Shown piece by piece: positions 17,193 through 28,115 of a DNA stretch of 64,000 nt (position 1 is the stretch's first letter; every line of letters starts with the position of its first letter). The DNA lies in assembly GCF_028689295.1 (NCBI RefSeq), contig NZ_JAQTWL010000009.1:1-64000 (forward strand), written 5' to 3'. The notes beneath the pieces are model-generated. The model saw only the letters and a program-made list of their open reading frames with translations. It did not search any database and was not told the DNA's origin. The position numbers were made by a program, and so were the translations under genes. The stretch is from Rhodoferax sp. (GTDB taxonomy: Bacteria > Pseudomonadota > Gammaproteobacteria > Burkholderiales > Burkholderiaceae_C).

Positions 17193-18317
17193 TCAGCTCC
17201 CCGCGCCGGAGGCTGTGGTTACTGGTGCCATCGCGGTGGCCGCGAGCTCTGCCTTCTGTCCGTCCTTGAGCATGGACGTGGGGTTGCGAATCAACTGGTC
17301 GCCATCACTCAGGCCGCTAAGTACCGCATAGTCGCCCAGACGCGGGTTGCGCTCACCCAACACGAGACTGAGCTTTTGCACCACGCCGTTTTTGAAACGC
17401 CAGGCAAAGACCCTGTCGCCCTCGCGCGCCAGGGCAAGGGCGGGCACCATCAAGCCGGATCTGCTGGCTGCCTCAATCTGGCCCTCGGCGTAGAGACCGG
17501 CCAACTGGGGCTGCTTGCCAGCGGCAAAATCAACCATCACCTCCACTTGACGCGTGCTGGCGTTGGCCAATGGATTGATGCGCTTGACGGCCCCGGCAAA
17601 CAATTGCTCACCGTAGCCATTGACCCTGAAGCTGACAGGCTGGCCCAGCTTGATGTCGCCAAGGGCATCGGCCGAGACCAGGCCTTCAAAGCGCATGCTG
17701 CTCGGGTCCATGACTTTGAGCAGTTCCTTGCCGATTTGCGCTGTGTCACCGGCTGACACCTTGCGCTCGCTCACCACGCCGTCATAAGGCGCCCGCGCCA
17801 AGGTGCGCTCAAGCTGCTGGCGCGCCTGGGCAGACCGGGTTTTCGCAGCCGAGAGATCGCTTTGGGCGTTGTTGCGGCGGATTTCGGCATCTTCGAATTG
17901 CTGGGTCGTGGCCATGCCGGATTCGCGCAGGGTCTTGAGCCGCTGGAATTGGCGCTCGGCCTGCTCGAACGACTGGCTGGCGGCCCGCACCGCTTCTTGC
18001 GCCGAGGCCAGGCTGTCGCGGATCGCGCTGTCGTCGAGGCGCACCAGCAGGTCACCCCGGCGCACCACATCGCCATTGTCCTTGTAGACCTGCAACACCA
18101 CTGCAGACACCTCGGCGCGCAGGTCTGCGCGGCGCTCGGGCTCTATGGTGCCGGTGATGATGGGGCCGGACGCCAGGGTGCCACTTTGAACAGTGACGAG
18201 GTCTTGCGGCTGGATCAGCAGCGTCGGGCTGGCAGCGGCGGTGCGGGCTGGCTCGGGCTTGCCGCAGGCGGCCAGGGCCAAGACCAGAACGAGAGCGGTG
18301 ATGGTGAATTGAGTCAT
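17193..18317 (-). CDS. RND efflux periplasmic adaptor (membrane fusion) lipoprotein
   Basis: 374 residues. A lipoprotein signal with lipobox LAAC (Cys ~18) anchors it to the inner membrane. The order is standard for the family: barrel/lipoyl strands (VLQVYKDNGDVVRRGDLLVRLDD), an alpha-helical hairpin rich in Ala/Gln/Arg (~95-165), return lipoyl half (APYDGVVSERKVSAGD), then beta-barrel and membrane-proximal domains. It links the RND pump downstream to an outer-membrane channel. A strong inverted repeat lies 18 bp upstream of the start and is the likely regulatory site. Confidence 0.92.
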   Translation of the reverse strand: MTQFTITALVLVLALAACGKPEPARTAAASPTLLIQPQDLVTVQSGTLASGPIITGTIEPERRADLRAEVSAVVLQVYKDNGDVVRRGDLLVRLDDSAIRDSLASAQEAVRAASQSFEQAERQFQRLKTLRESGMATTQQFEDAEIRRNNAQSDLSAAKTRSAQARQQLERTLARAPYDGVVSERKVSAGDTAQIGKELLKVMDPSSMRFEGLVSADALGDIKLGQPVSFRVNGYGEQLFAGAVKRINPLANASTRQVEVMVDFAAGKQPQLAGLYAEGQIEAASRSGLMVPALALAREGDRVFAWRFKNGVVQKLSLVLGERNPRLGDYAVLSGLSDGDQLIRNPTSMLKDGQKAELAATAMAPVTTASGAGS

Positions 18318-18334
18318 GAGAGCGCTTACTATTT

Positions 18335-18358
18335 AAATCAAATCTGGATGTTTGATTT
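18335..18358. promoter_or_regulatory. Inverted repeat operator candidate before the RND pump genes
   Basis: AAATCAAA (18335-18342), 8-bp spacer, TTTGATTT (18351-18358): exact 8-bp arms in an AT-rich patch between the divergent adaptor gene and oppA. Its place just upstream of the adaptor start fits a TetR- or MarR-type repressor site. The rest of the 292-bp gap shows no ORF that I would support. Confidence 0.5.
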
Positions 18359-18609
18359 TTGTATTTGGGGAGTGAATTGCCGCAAAAAGGTTGGCATGAT
18401 CGTGAAAATTCATGTGCCAAACAACATCTGATGGCAGTGTAGCCGTCCTGTGGGATTATTAACGGTTGAGGGGCTCCTGACGATTGAATGACATGGCATT
18501 GCAAAGCCGCGTTTTTCAACGGGCCACATACGCCATAATCTTCACACTTTTTAGCTTGCGTCGAGCCGAGCTTGAACTGCCATAACGCACACGTCACAGA
18601 AAGAAACCA

Positions 18610-20223
18610 ATGAGCTTTGTTATCAAACGGACCCTGATCGGGGTGGCATTGGCCACCGCTTGCGTGCTGGCCAGCCACGCTGCCACGGTTCCTGCTGGCG
18701 TGCAACTTCACGCCAGTCAGACCCTGATTCGCAACAACGGCTCCGAGCCCGAAACACTAGACCCGGCGCTGGCCGAGTCGGTGGGCGCCAACAACCTCAC
18801 GCGTGACCTGTTCGAAGCGCTCACGGCCAACGACGCCGACGGCAAGATCGTGCCCGGTGTCGCCGAGAGCTGGAAGCGCGTCGATGCCACCACCTGGGTG
18901 TTCAAGCTGCGCAAGAACGCCAAATGGTCCAATGGCGACCCGGTCACCGCTGATGATTTTGTCTTTGGCATTCGCCGTTTTGTCGATCCCAAGACCGCTT
19001 CAACCTACGCCGCCACCTATGGCATTTTTCTGGCCAACGGTGCCGCAGTGGTCAAAGGCGACAAGCCGAGTTCCGACATTGGTGTCAAGGCGCTTGACAA
19101 GTTGACCCTCGAAGTCAAAACGGCCTTCCCGGTGAGCTTCTTGCCCGATGTGATGAGCAACAACAACCTCGGTCCCATTCACAAGGCTTCGCTCGAGAAG
19201 AACGGCAAGGACTGGACCAAGCCGGGCCTGCTGGTGAGCAACGGCGCCTACACGCTGAAAGAATGGCAAGTCAACAACCGCCTCGTGCTTGAAAAAAACC
19301 CGCAGTACTGGGATGCGGCCAATGTCCAGCTGACCCGTGTGACCTATCTGCCGATTGAAGACGGCAACGCCGATGTCAAGTTGTATGAGTCGGGTGAGAA
19401 CGAATGGGTGTACCAACTGCCACCCGGCACTTTTGAAAAATACAAGTCCCAATACCCCAAGGAGATCCGCATCTCGCCCATGCTGGGGCTGCGTTACTAC
19501 TCCTACCACACGCAAAACCCGGTGTTCAAGGATGTTCGGGTGCGCAAGGCGCTGTCGATGGTGATCGACCGCGACATTCTGGCCCAGCGCGTGACTGCCG
19601 ATGGCCAGATTCCGGCTTACAGCGTGATCGTCAAGGGCACCAATGGTGCGGATGTCACGCCTTATGAATGGGCGACCTGGCCCATGGCCAAACGCGTTGC
19701 TGAAGCCAAAGCCCTGTTGGAGCAGGCGGGTGTCAAGCCGGGTTCCAAGTTTGTGTTCTCTTACAACACCAGCGAGTACCACAAGAAGATGGCGATTTTC
19801 GCCGCCTCCGAATGGAAGACCAAGCTCGGCCTGAGCATCGAGACCGAAAGCATGGAGTTCAAGGTGCTGCTGAAGAAGCGTCATGATGGCGAGTTCCAGA
19901 TGGCGCGCAATGGCTGGGTGGCCGACTACAACGATGCCAGCACCTTCCTGACGCTGATCGAATGCGACTCGGACCAGAACAACAACTTCAACTGCAACCG
20001 CAAGGCGCAGGAGCTGATCAACCAGGGCTCGCAGAGCACCGACCAGGCCAAGCGCAAGACGCTGCTGACGCAGGCCTCCAAAATGATCATGGACGACTAC
20101 CCGATCATTCCGCTGCTGCAATACTCCTCGCCGCGTCTGGTCAAGAGCTACGTGGGCGGATATTCGTTGCTCAATGCCCAAGACCGGTTCCGCTCGAAAG
20201 ACCTGTACATCATCAAGCACTGA
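18610..20223 (+). CDS. oppA: Oligopeptide ABC transporter substrate-binding protein
   Basis: 537 residues with a Sec signal (to about ASHA, residue 24). The mature part has the OppA hallmarks NNGSEPETLDPALAES, PGVAESWK, WSNGDPVTADDFVFGIRRF, VRKALSMVIDRD and a late RNGWVADYNDASTFL. It binds peptides in the periplasm for OppBCDF encoded directly downstream. Length is normal for OppA, unlike the larger binding protein at 7414. A second complete peptide importer so close by suggests division of labour by peptide size or modification. Confidence 0.93.
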   Translation: MSFVIKRTLIGVALATACVLASHAATVPAGVQLHASQTLIRNNGSEPETLDPALAESVGANNLTRDLFEALTANDADGKIVPGVAESWKRVDATTWVFKLRKNAKWSNGDPVTADDFVFGIRRFVDPKTASTYAATYGIFLANGAAVVKGDKPSSDIGVKALDKLTLEVKTAFPVSFLPDVMSNNNLGPIHKASLEKNGKDWTKPGLLVSNGAYTLKEWQVNNRLVLEKNPQYWDAANVQLTRVTYLPIEDGNADVKLYESGENEWVYQLPPGTFEKYKSQYPKEIRISPMLGLRYYSYHTQNPVFKDVRVRKALSMVIDRDILAQRVTADGQIPAYSVIVKGTNGADVTPYEWATWPMAKRVAEAKALLEQAGVKPGSKFVFSYNTSEYHKKMAIFAASEWKTKLGLSIETESMEFKVLLKKRHDGEFQMARNGWVADYNDASTFLTLIECDSDQNNNFNCNRKAQELINQGSQSTDQAKRKTLLTQASKMIMDDYPIIPLLQYSSPRLVKSYVGGYSLLNAQDRFRSKDLYIIKH

Positions 20224-20234
20224 GTTCCTGACGG

Positions 20235-21155
20235 ATGTGGGCTTACACGCTGCGCCGGGTGCTGGCGGCGATTCCGACCATGCTGGTCGTGATCACCGTG
20301 TGCTATCTGCTGCTGCACGCCACCCCCGGCGGGCCGTTTGACACCGAGCGCAAGGTGTCGGCCGCTGTGCTGGCCAATTTGCAGGCCAAGTACCACCTGG
20401 ACCTGCCGCTTTGGCAGCAATACCTGCTCTACCTCAGGAGCCTGTTGCAGGGCGACCTCGGCGCCTCCTTTCGCTACGCCGACTGGTCGGTGAACAACCT
20501 GGTGGCCAACGCGCTGCCGGTGTCGGCCGTCATTGGCGGGGGTTCCCTGGTGTTGTCGCTGTTCATTGGTGTGGCCTTGGGCATCGTCGCCGCGCTGCGG
20601 CAAAACAGCGCCGTCGATTACATGGTGATGGTGATTGGCAACGTGGGCAGCGCGGTGCCGAGCTTTGTCTTCGGCCCCGTCCTGATCCTGGTGTTTGCGA
20701 TTTTCCTCAAGTGGCTTCCCGCCGGGGGCTGGAACAATTTCGAGCCCCGCTTCATGGTGTTGCCGATGACCTTGTTGATTTTCATCAACGTCTCTACCAT
20801 CGGGCGCGTCATGCGCGGCAGCCTGATCGAGGTGATGCACAGCAACTTCATTCGCACGGCGCGCGCCAAGGGGCTGCCGACCCGTGTCGTGGTGCTGCGC
20901 CATGCGCTCAAACCCGCGCTGGTGCCGGTGGTGTCGCTGATCGGGCCGATGGCCATTTCTGCCATCACCTCGGCGCTGGTGACCGAGACCGTGTTTTCCC
21001 TGCCGGGGCTGGGCAAGCTGATCGTCAACGGTGCCGCCAACCGTGACTACACGCTGGTGCTGGGGTTGGTGGTGCTGGTCACCGTGTTGACGGTGGTGTT
21101 GAACCTGCTGGTGGACCTGGCCTATGCCTGGCTCGACCCCAAGATCCGGTACTGA
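20235..21155 (+). CDS. oppB: Oligopeptide ABC transporter permease OppB
   Basis: 306 residues, six helices. It starts YTLRRVLAAIPTMLVVITV as in E. coli OppB. The coupling loop is ARAKGLPTRVVVLRHALKPALVPV, and FSLPGLGKLIVNGAANRDY follows. It forms the channel with OppC, 7 bp downstream. 11 bp after oppA. Confidence 0.95.
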   Translation: MWAYTLRRVLAAIPTMLVVITVCYLLLHATPGGPFDTERKVSAAVLANLQAKYHLDLPLWQQYLLYLRSLLQGDLGASFRYADWSVNNLVANALPVSAVIGGGSLVLSLFIGVALGIVAALRQNSAVDYMVMVIGNVGSAVPSFVFGPVLILVFAIFLKWLPAGGWNNFEPRFMVLPMTLLIFINVSTIGRVMRGSLIEVMHSNFIRTARAKGLPTRVVVLRHALKPALVPVVSLIGPMAISAITSALVTETVFSLPGLGKLIVNGAANRDYTLVLGLVVLVTVLTVVLNLLVDLAYAWLDPKIRY

Positions 21156-21162
21156 GTGGCCT

Positions 21163-22089
21163 ATGGTGACTCCCAAGGAAATGAACGGCCTGGTGTCGAA
21201 ACTGGCGGAAAACGGTGCGCTGCTGAACCCCGACCAGGCGGCCGGGCGCAGCCTGTGGAGCGATGCGCGCAGGCGCTTTGTGCGCAACAAGGCGGCCGTT
21301 TTCAGCCTGTGCCTGTTGTCGCTGATTGCGCTGGCGTGTGTGGTGGGACCATGGCTGTTACCGCATGCGTTCGACAGCGCCGACTGGGATGCCATGAGCA
21401 TGCCGCCAAGCCTGAAAAATGCCCATTACTGGGGCACCGACGAAGCCGGGCGCGACCTGCTGGTGCGCAGCCTGATAGGCGGGCGCATTTCGCTCACGGT
21501 CGGTTTGCTGGCGACGCTGGCCTCGGTGTCGCTGGGCATTGTCTGGGGCGCCACGGCAGGGTTCATGGGTGGCAAGGTGGATGCGGTGATGATGCGCATC
21601 GTCGACATGATGTACGCCATTCCGTACCTGTTGATCGCGATCCTGCTGGTGACCATTCTGGGGCGCGAGTTTTATCTGGTGGTGCTGACCATCACCGTGT
21701 TTTCGTGGATGGACATGGCGCGCGTGGTGCGCGGGCAGACCCTGTCGCTGCGCTCCATGGAGTATGTGGAGGCGGCGCGCGCCATGGGGGTGTCGACCCG
21801 GCGCATCATCTTCGCCCACATCGTGCCCAATCTGCTGGGCGTCGTGGTGATCTACACCACGGTGACGGTGCCCGGTGTCATCCTGACCGAGTCGGTGCTG
21901 TCGTTTCTGGGGCTGGGCATCCAGGAGCCCATGACGAGCTGGGGTGTGCTGATCGAGGACGGCGCCGCGGTGATGGAAGTGTCGCCGTGGATATTGCTGT
22001 TCCCGGCCGGCTCGCTGTCGGCCTCCTTGTATTGCTTCAACTTCATTGGCGATGGCCTGCGCGACGCCCTCGATCCCAAGGAACGGTAA
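21163..22089 (+). CDS. oppC: Oligopeptide ABC transporter permease OppC
   Basis: 308 residues from ATG 21163. An in-frame start at 21124 would overlap oppB, and ATG 21181 is also possible. An N-terminal cytoplasmic tail (RSLWSDARRRFVRNKAAVFS) leads to helix 1, then HYWGTDEAGRDLLVRSLIGG, the coupling loop ARAMGVSTRRIIFAHIVPN and SFLGLGIQEPMTSWGVLI. All are standard for OppC. Confidence 0.95.
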   Translation: MVTPKEMNGLVSKLAENGALLNPDQAAGRSLWSDARRRFVRNKAAVFSLCLLSLIALACVVGPWLLPHAFDSADWDAMSMPPSLKNAHYWGTDEAGRDLLVRSLIGGRISLTVGLLATLASVSLGIVWGATAGFMGGKVDAVMMRIVDMMYAIPYLLIAILLVTILGREFYLVVLTITVFSWMDMARVVRGQTLSLRSMEYVEAARAMGVSTRRIIFAHIVPNLLGVVVIYTTVTVPGVILTESVLSFLGLGIQEPMTSWGVLIEDGAAVMEVSPWILLFPAGSLSASLYCFNFIGDGLRDALDPKER

Positions 22090-22092
22090 CGC

Positions 22093-23087
<995 letters not shown>

Positions 23088-23091
<4 letters not shown>

Positions 23092-24074
23092 GCGAAGCTG
23101 CGCCGCTGTTGTCGGTTCGTGATCTGAAGGTGCACTTTGAACTGGCCGGTGAGTCGCCTTGGCCCTGGGCGCCGCCGCGTGTGCTCAAGGCCGTCGATGG
23201 CGTGTCATTCGATATTTTTCCGGGCGAGACGCTGGGCGTGGTCGGCGAGTCGGGCTGTGGCAAATCAACGCTGGCGCGGGCCATGCTCAAGCTGATTCCC
23301 ACCACTTCCGGCTCCATTCTGTGGAACGGGCAGGAGATGCTGGACGCAAGCCCGCAGGCATGGCAGGGGCTGCGCAAAAATGTGCAGATGATTTTCCAGG
23401 ACCCGCTGGCCTCACTGAATCCGCGCATGACCGTGGGGCAGATCATCGCTGAGCCGCTTCGCACCCATTTCCCGCAGATGAGCCAACAGGAAGCCATGCA
23501 AAAAGTGCGCGCCATGATGCTCAGGGTGGGTCTGACCGAGGCGCAGATCAACCGCTATCCGCATGAGTTCTCGGGCGGCCAGTGCCAGCGCATCGGCATT
23601 GCCAGGGCGCTGGTGCTGGAGCCAAAACTGATCATTTGCGATGAGCCGGTGTCGGCGCTCGACGTGTCGATCCAGGCGCAAATCATCAACCTGCTGATGG
23701 AACTGCAGGTCCAGATGGGGCTGGCGCTGGTTTTCATTGCGCATGACCTGGCCGTGGTGAAACACATCAGCCAGCGCGTCATGGTGATGTACCTGGGTCG
23801 GGCCATGGAACTAGCGGACAAGCAGGCGATTTACCAGAACCCGGGCCACCCCTACACCCAAGCGCTGCTCAGTGCCATTCCGCTGCCCGACCCACGCTTG
23901 GAGCGCACCAAATCAATGACACTGCTGCAAGGCGACTTGCCGTCACCCATCAACCCGCCCTCGGGCTGCAGCTTTCGCACGCGATGCCCGAAGGCGATCG
24001 CCGCCTGTGCCCAGCACACGCCCGAGCTGCGCTCGCTCAACGCCTTGGCACAGGTGGCTTGCGATCTGGCGTGA
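23088..24074 (+). CDS. oppF: Oligopeptide ABC transporter ATP-binding protein OppF
   Basis: 328 residues from ATG 23088, overlapping the oppD stop by 4 bp (ATGA), so translation is probably coupled. Walker [25 protein letters not shown], signature FSGGQCQR (Cys in place of the usual Arg/Lys in the middle), Walker [13 protein letters not shown], and C-terminal [15 protein letters not shown]. It pairs with OppD to drive uptake. Confidence 0.95.
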
Positions 24075-24132
24075 CGTTGCGGTGGTAACCCGCCCGTATC
24101 AGATGACCGCGCCACCACCTGATAATGTGCTT

Positions 24133-25080
24133 ATGAACCAACTCGACGCGCTCAAACAATTCACCACCGTGGTGGCCGATACCGGCGACTTCAGGCAAAT
24201 TGAAGCCTTCCAGCCGACCGATTCCACCACTAATCCGTCGCTGATCCTGAAAGCGGTGCAAAAGCCCGACTACCGCTCGCTGCTGGACGACACCGTGGCG
24301 CAGTACCGCGACCGTGCGCTCGACGAGATCACCGACCGACTGCTGGTGCGCTTTGGTTGTGAAATTTTGTCGCTCATCCCCGGGCGGGTTTCCACCGAGG
24401 TTGACGCCCGCCTGAGCTTTGATGCCAGCGCCACGTTTACGCGCGCCGAACGGTTGATCGAGCTGTACCAGGCGCAGGGCATTCACATCGACCGCGTGCT
24501 GATCAAGGTGGCCGCCACTTGGGAAGGCATTCAGGCGGCGACCCGGCTGGAGCAGCGCGGCATTCACACCAACCTGACGCTGCTGTTTTCGTTCTGCCAA
24601 GCGGTTGCTTGCGGCCAAGCCAAGGTGCAACTGATTTCGCCCTTTGTCGGACGCATCTACGACTGGTACAGGAAATCTGCCGGCATCGCCTGGGTCGAAG
24701 CGGATCATGCTAGTGCCAACGATCCCGGCGTGCAGTCGGTGACGCAAATCTTCAACTATTACAAAAAGCATGGCATTGCCACCGAGGTCATGGGCGCGAG
24801 CTTTCGCAACGTCGGCCAAATCACCGCGCTGGCCGGTTGTGACCTGCTGACCATCAGTCCGGATTTGCTGGCGCAGTTGGCCAGCAGCAAGGGGTCACTT
24901 TTGCGTGCACTAGATGTGAAGTTGGCGCATACGCTGGACATTCCCTATATGAGTTATGACGAAGCCAGCTTCCGCTTTGCGCTCAATCAGGATGCCATGG
25001 GCACCGAGAAGCTGTCCGAGGGCATTCGCGCGTTTTGTGTCGATGCCGACAAGCTCGATCAGATGTTGCTCGCCGCGTGA
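24133..25080 (+). CDS. tal: Transaldolase
   Basis: Moves a dihydroxyacetone unit between sugar phosphates in the non-oxidative pentose phosphate pathway. 315 residues from ATG 24133 (the frame is open further upstream inside oppF, but [20 protein letters not shown] is the normal class I start). Visible: [11 protein letters not shown], the Schiff-base lysine in [12 protein letters not shown] (about residue 125), [12 protein letters not shown] and [11 protein letters not shown]. It is followed 26 bp later by pgi, forming a small sugar-phosphate unit. Confidence 0.96.
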   Translation: MNQLDALKQFTTVVADTGDFRQIEAFQPTDSTTNPSLILKAVQKPDYRSLLDDTVAQYRDRALDEITDRLLVRFGCEILSLIPGRVSTEVDARLSFDASATFTRAERLIELYQAQGIHIDRVLIKVAATWEGIQAATRLEQRGIHTNLTLLFSFCQAVACGQAKVQLISPFVGRIYDWYRKSAGIAWVEADHASANDPGVQSVTQIFNYYKKHGIATEVMGASFRNVGQITALAGCDLLTISPDLLAQLASSKGSLLRALDVKLAHTLDIPYMSYDEASFRFALNQDAMGTEKLSEGIRAFCVDADKLDQMLLAA

Positions 25081-25106
25081 TCGCCGGTGTCAAAGGAGAA
25101 ACCGTC

Positions 25107-26678
25107 ATGACTTCCACCCGTTGTGACCGCGCCCCCGCCTGGGGAAAACTGCAGACCGCGTTTGAGGCCTCTGGTCGCACTTTCGATGTGCGTTCTGCTT
25201 TTGCCGCTGACCCGTCGCGCTTCGAGGCCTTCAGCCAAAGCGCGCCCCATGTGTTTGCCGACCTGTCCAAAAACCGGATCGACGTCGCGACCGAAGCTTT
25301 GCTGCTGGAACTGGCGCAGCAAACCGGGCTGGCGGCGCACCGTGATGCCATGTTTGCCGGTGAGGCCGTCAATACCACCGAGCAGCGGGCCGTGATGCAC
25401 TGGCTCCTGAGAACGCCCTCGCTGGATCCCGCCATGCCGGCGCAGTCCGTGCACCGGCATATGGCAGAGACGTTGCACGAGGTGCACACCACGCTCGACG
25501 CCATGCTGGTATTTGCGGAACACGTGCGTGCTGATGCGCACATCACCGACATTGTCAACATTGGTATTGGCGGCTCTGACCTGGGGCCGCAAATGGCGGT
25601 GACGGCGCTCGATGAATTCGTGCTGCCGGGCAAACGCTTTCACTTCGTCTCGAATGTGGACGGGCACGAACTCAATGCGGTGCTGAGAAAGCTCAAGGTG
25701 GAGAGCACGCTGTTCCTGGTGGCCAGCAAAACCTTCACCACCATCGAGACCATGACCAATGCGCAGTCGGCCAAGGCGTGGTTCGAGACGAATGGCGGCA
25801 CCGACATTGCACGGCATTTCGCGGCACTCACCACCAACGTGGCGGCAGCCAGGTCCTTCGGCATCAGCACCACGTTCGGGTTTTGGGATTGGGTGGGCGG
25901 GCGCTATTCGGTGTGGTCGGCCATCGGCCTGCCGCTGGCGATCGCCATTGGCGCCCAGGGATTCAGGGAATTTCTGGCCGGTGCGCATGCCATGGACGAG
26001 CACTTCCGCAGCGCACCCCTAGCGCACAACCTGCCGGTACGACTCGGACTGCTCGACGTGTGGTACCGCAACTTCCATGGCTTTTCCAGCCGCTCGGTGG
26101 CGCCTTACCACAGCGCGCTCAAGCGCTACCCGGCGTACCTGCAACAGCTCGAAATGGAAAGCAATGGCAAGCGGGTCGATGCGACCGGCGCAGCCTTGCC
26201 CTACGGCACCTCGCCGGTGATCTGGGGTGAGCCCGGCACCAACGGGCAGCACGCCTATTTCCAGATGCTGCACCAAGGCTCGGATGTGGTGCCTGTGGAG
26301 TTTGTCGCGGTCAAGAATCCGAAACACAGTTTGCCCGGCCACCACACGCTGCTGCTGGCCAACGCGCTGGCGCAGGCCCAGGCGCTGATGCTGGGCAAGG
26401 CAGACCCCGGCGGGCACAAGCATTTCACCGGCAACCGCCCCGCCACCTTTTTGCTGCTCGACGAACTGACTCCCGCCAGCCTGGGTGCCCTGATCGCCTT
26501 GCAGGAACACCGCGTCTTTGTGAGCGGCTCGGTCTGGGGTATCAACAGCTTCGACCAGTGGGGCGTGGAGTTGGGCAAGGTGCTGGCGAAAGACGTTGAG
26601 GCCCGCCTCAACAGCGGTGACGTGACCGGCCTGGACGGCTCCACCGCGGGTTTGCTGGCGCGCCTGCGCGTGTCATAA
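25107..26678 (+). CDS. pgi: Glucose-6-phosphate isomerase
   Basis: Interconverts glucose-6-phosphate and fructose-6-phosphate. 523 residues from ATG 25107, preceded by AAAGGAG (25092-25098). Motifs: NIGIGGSDLGP, SKTFTTIETMTNA, WDWVGGRYSVWSAIGLP, EMESNGK, GTNGQHAYFQMLHQG and the C-terminal INSFDQWGVELGK. Length is slightly short of the E. coli enzyme (549). With tal it suggests upper glycolysis/gluconeogenesis linked to the pentose phosphate pathway. Confidence 0.97.
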   Translation: MTSTRCDRAPAWGKLQTAFEASGRTFDVRSAFAADPSRFEAFSQSAPHVFADLSKNRIDVATEALLLELAQQTGLAAHRDAMFAGEAVNTTEQRAVMHWLLRTPSLDPAMPAQSVHRHMAETLHEVHTTLDAMLVFAEHVRADAHITDIVNIGIGGSDLGPQMAVTALDEFVLPGKRFHFVSNVDGHELNAVLRKLKVESTLFLVASKTFTTIETMTNAQSAKAWFETNGGTDIARHFAALTTNVAAARSFGISTTFGFWDWVGGRYSVWSAIGLPLAIAIGAQGFREFLAGAHAMDEHFRSAPLAHNLPVRLGLLDVWYRNFHGFSSRSVAPYHSALKRYPAYLQQLEMESNGKRVDATGAALPYGTSPVIWGEPGTNGQHAYFQMLHQGSDVVPVEFVAVKNPKHSLPGHHTLLLANALAQAQALMLGKADPGGHKHFTGNRPATFLLLDELTPASLGALIALQEHRVFVSGSVWGINSFDQWGVELGKVLAKDVEARLNSGDVTGLDGSTAGLLARLRVS

Positions 26679-26699
26679 GTCGGCTTGCAACGCATACCT

Positions 26700-27596
26700 T
26701 TACTGGAGTGACAAATAGCTGGCTGCAAAGCTTTGCAAGGTGGCCTGATAAAGCGCCGGGTTGGCGATATCCAGATCGCTGTGCCTGGCGTTTTCCACGA
26801 CGAGCCAATGCTTTGGCGGGCTGGCCGCGGCAAACAGGCGCTCGCCCAACTGGATCGGAATGGTGTCGTCATCACGGCCATGCATCATCAACAGCGGCGC
26901 CTGAACCTTGGTGATTTTGCCAATCGAATCAAAATTGTCGGGGTAGAACAGATTGAGCAGGCTGCCCAGCATGCCCGCCGTGCTGGCCACATCGTCAAAG
27001 CTGGTGAAGGCCGACTCCAGCACCAGGCCGCCATAGTCTGCCGGGCATTGCAGGCGGCTGGCCAAATCCATCGCCACGGCGCTGCCCATGGAGTGGCCGT
27101 AGATCACGCGTTTCTTCGGGTGGGGCTGGCGTTTCTTGAGTTCGCTCCAGGCCACCTCTGCATCGGCCAGGATGCTTTGCTCGGTGGGGGCTAGGGCGCT
27201 GCTTTCGCCCCAGCCCCGGTAGTCCACCGCCAGCACGGCAAAGCCGGCCGTGCGCAACGATTCAATCTTGCGCTGGTTGCCAAACAAATTGCGAAAAGTG
27301 CCGTGCAGGTACAACAGCGTGGGCGCATCTGCCCGGCTGTTAGGCAGCCACCAAATGGCCAGGTGTTGCGGCGCATTCGTGTCAGGCAAGCTGACAAAAT
27401 AGCGCTCGTCGCCGGTTTGCAGACCCGCGAAATCGGTGGGCACGCCAGCCGTGGGGCGGTAAATGAGCTGGCGCTGTTTGGCGTCGAGCCAGGCGCAACC
27501 GCTGCTGGCAAGCAGCGTCAGCACCAGGCCCAGCCGCAAAAAAACCGCCGTTACACTCACCGACTTGAGAAATTTCCAATTCACTGGCAGCTTCAT
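26700..27596 (-). CDS. Alpha/beta hydrolase lipoprotein (BEM46/YfhR-like)
   Basis: 298 residues from ATG 27596. A hydrophobic stretch ends in a lipobox LASSGC, so a membrane-anchored lipoprotein is expected. Hydrolase features: LYLHGTFRNLFGN (oxyanion region), the nucleophile elbow GHSMGSAVAMD, Asp in MMHGRDDDTIP and His in ENARHSDL. The start is uncertain: ATG 27620, ATG 27596 or GTG 27560 all precede the lipobox and none has a good ribosome site. If 27596 is right, its start codon overlaps the start codon of the divergent gene at 27595. Substrate unknown; this family includes esterases and thioesterases. Confidence 0.8.
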   Translation of the reverse strand: MKLPVNWKFLKSVSVTAVFLRLGLVLTLLASSGCAWLDAKQRQLIYRPTAGVPTDFAGLQTGDERYFVSLPDTNAPQHLAIWWLPNSRADAPTLLYLHGTFRNLFGNQRKIESLRTAGFAVLAVDYRGWGESSALAPTEQSILADAEVAWSELKKRQPHPKKRVIYGHSMGSAVAMDLASRLQCPADYGGLVLESAFTSFDDVASTAGMLGSLLNLFYPDNFDSIGKITKVQAPLLMMHGRDDDTIPIQLGERLFAAASPPKHWLVVENARHSDLDIANPALYQATLQSFAASYLSLQ

Positions 27597-28098
27597 GAAG
27601 AAATTGATTTGTACCGTCATCGGCCTGATTGTGGCGCAGCTGGCACCGATGGCATTGGCCCAGCCAGGAGAACAGGTGATCGTTAGCCAGAGCCCAAAGC
27701 TGCAATTGCAGTTCAGCCCGTACTCCTATCACTTTTCGCCCAGCGAGGAACACAAGTCGGTCTTCATGGTCGGCCTGGAGCGCGAACATGCCGGTGGCAA
27801 GCTCGATGGCATCACTTTCTTCAGCAACTCTTTTGGCCAGGAATGCCTTTACGTCTACCCATGGGGAGGTGTTTACAAAAACATCTGGGGGGTTGCGCCC
27901 TTGTCATTCAAATGGACGGCGGGCTTGCTGTTCGGCTACAAAGAGCCCTATGAAGACAAGGTGCCGTTCAATTACAAAGGCTTTTCGCCCGGTGTCGTCT
28001 TCGCCCTGGCCTACGAGTTCAAGCCCGGTTGGTCTGCCCAGGTGAACGCGCTGGGAAACTCGGCGCTGATGCTTCAGTTGAATGTGCCGATCAAGTAA
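27595..28098 (+). CDS. Small outer-membrane-like protein of unknown function
   Basis: 167 residues with a clear Sec signal (MKKLICTVIGLIVAQ to MALAQ, cleavage ~23). The mature part alternates aromatic and polar residues in strand-like blocks (QLQFSPYSYHFSPSEEH, FMVGLEREH, YVYPWGGVYKNIWG, WTAGLLFGYK) and ends with LMLQLNVPIK, suggesting a small beta-barrel. From memory, similar Burkholderiales proteins have carried names such as sn-glycerol-3-phosphate transporter; I do not trust that label here. PagL-like lipid A enzymes are similar in size and build, but I cannot see their active-site pattern. A terminator follows. Confidence 0.65.
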   Translation: MKKLICTVIGLIVAQLAPMALAQPGEQVIVSQSPKLQLQFSPYSYHFSPSEEHKSVFMVGLEREHAGGKLDGITFFSNSFGQECLYVYPWGGVYKNIWGVAPLSFKWTAGLLFGYKEPYEDKVPFNYKGFSPGVVFALAYEFKPGWSAQVNALGNSALMLQLNVPIK

Positions 28099-28115
28099 GA
28101 AGCGACCAAGAAAAA

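Noticed and set aside
27595..28098. Assigning the small outer-membrane-like protein as PagL or a glycerol-3-phosphate transporter
   Set aside because: No active-site signature or transporter topology can be seen; the protein is too small for a transporter.
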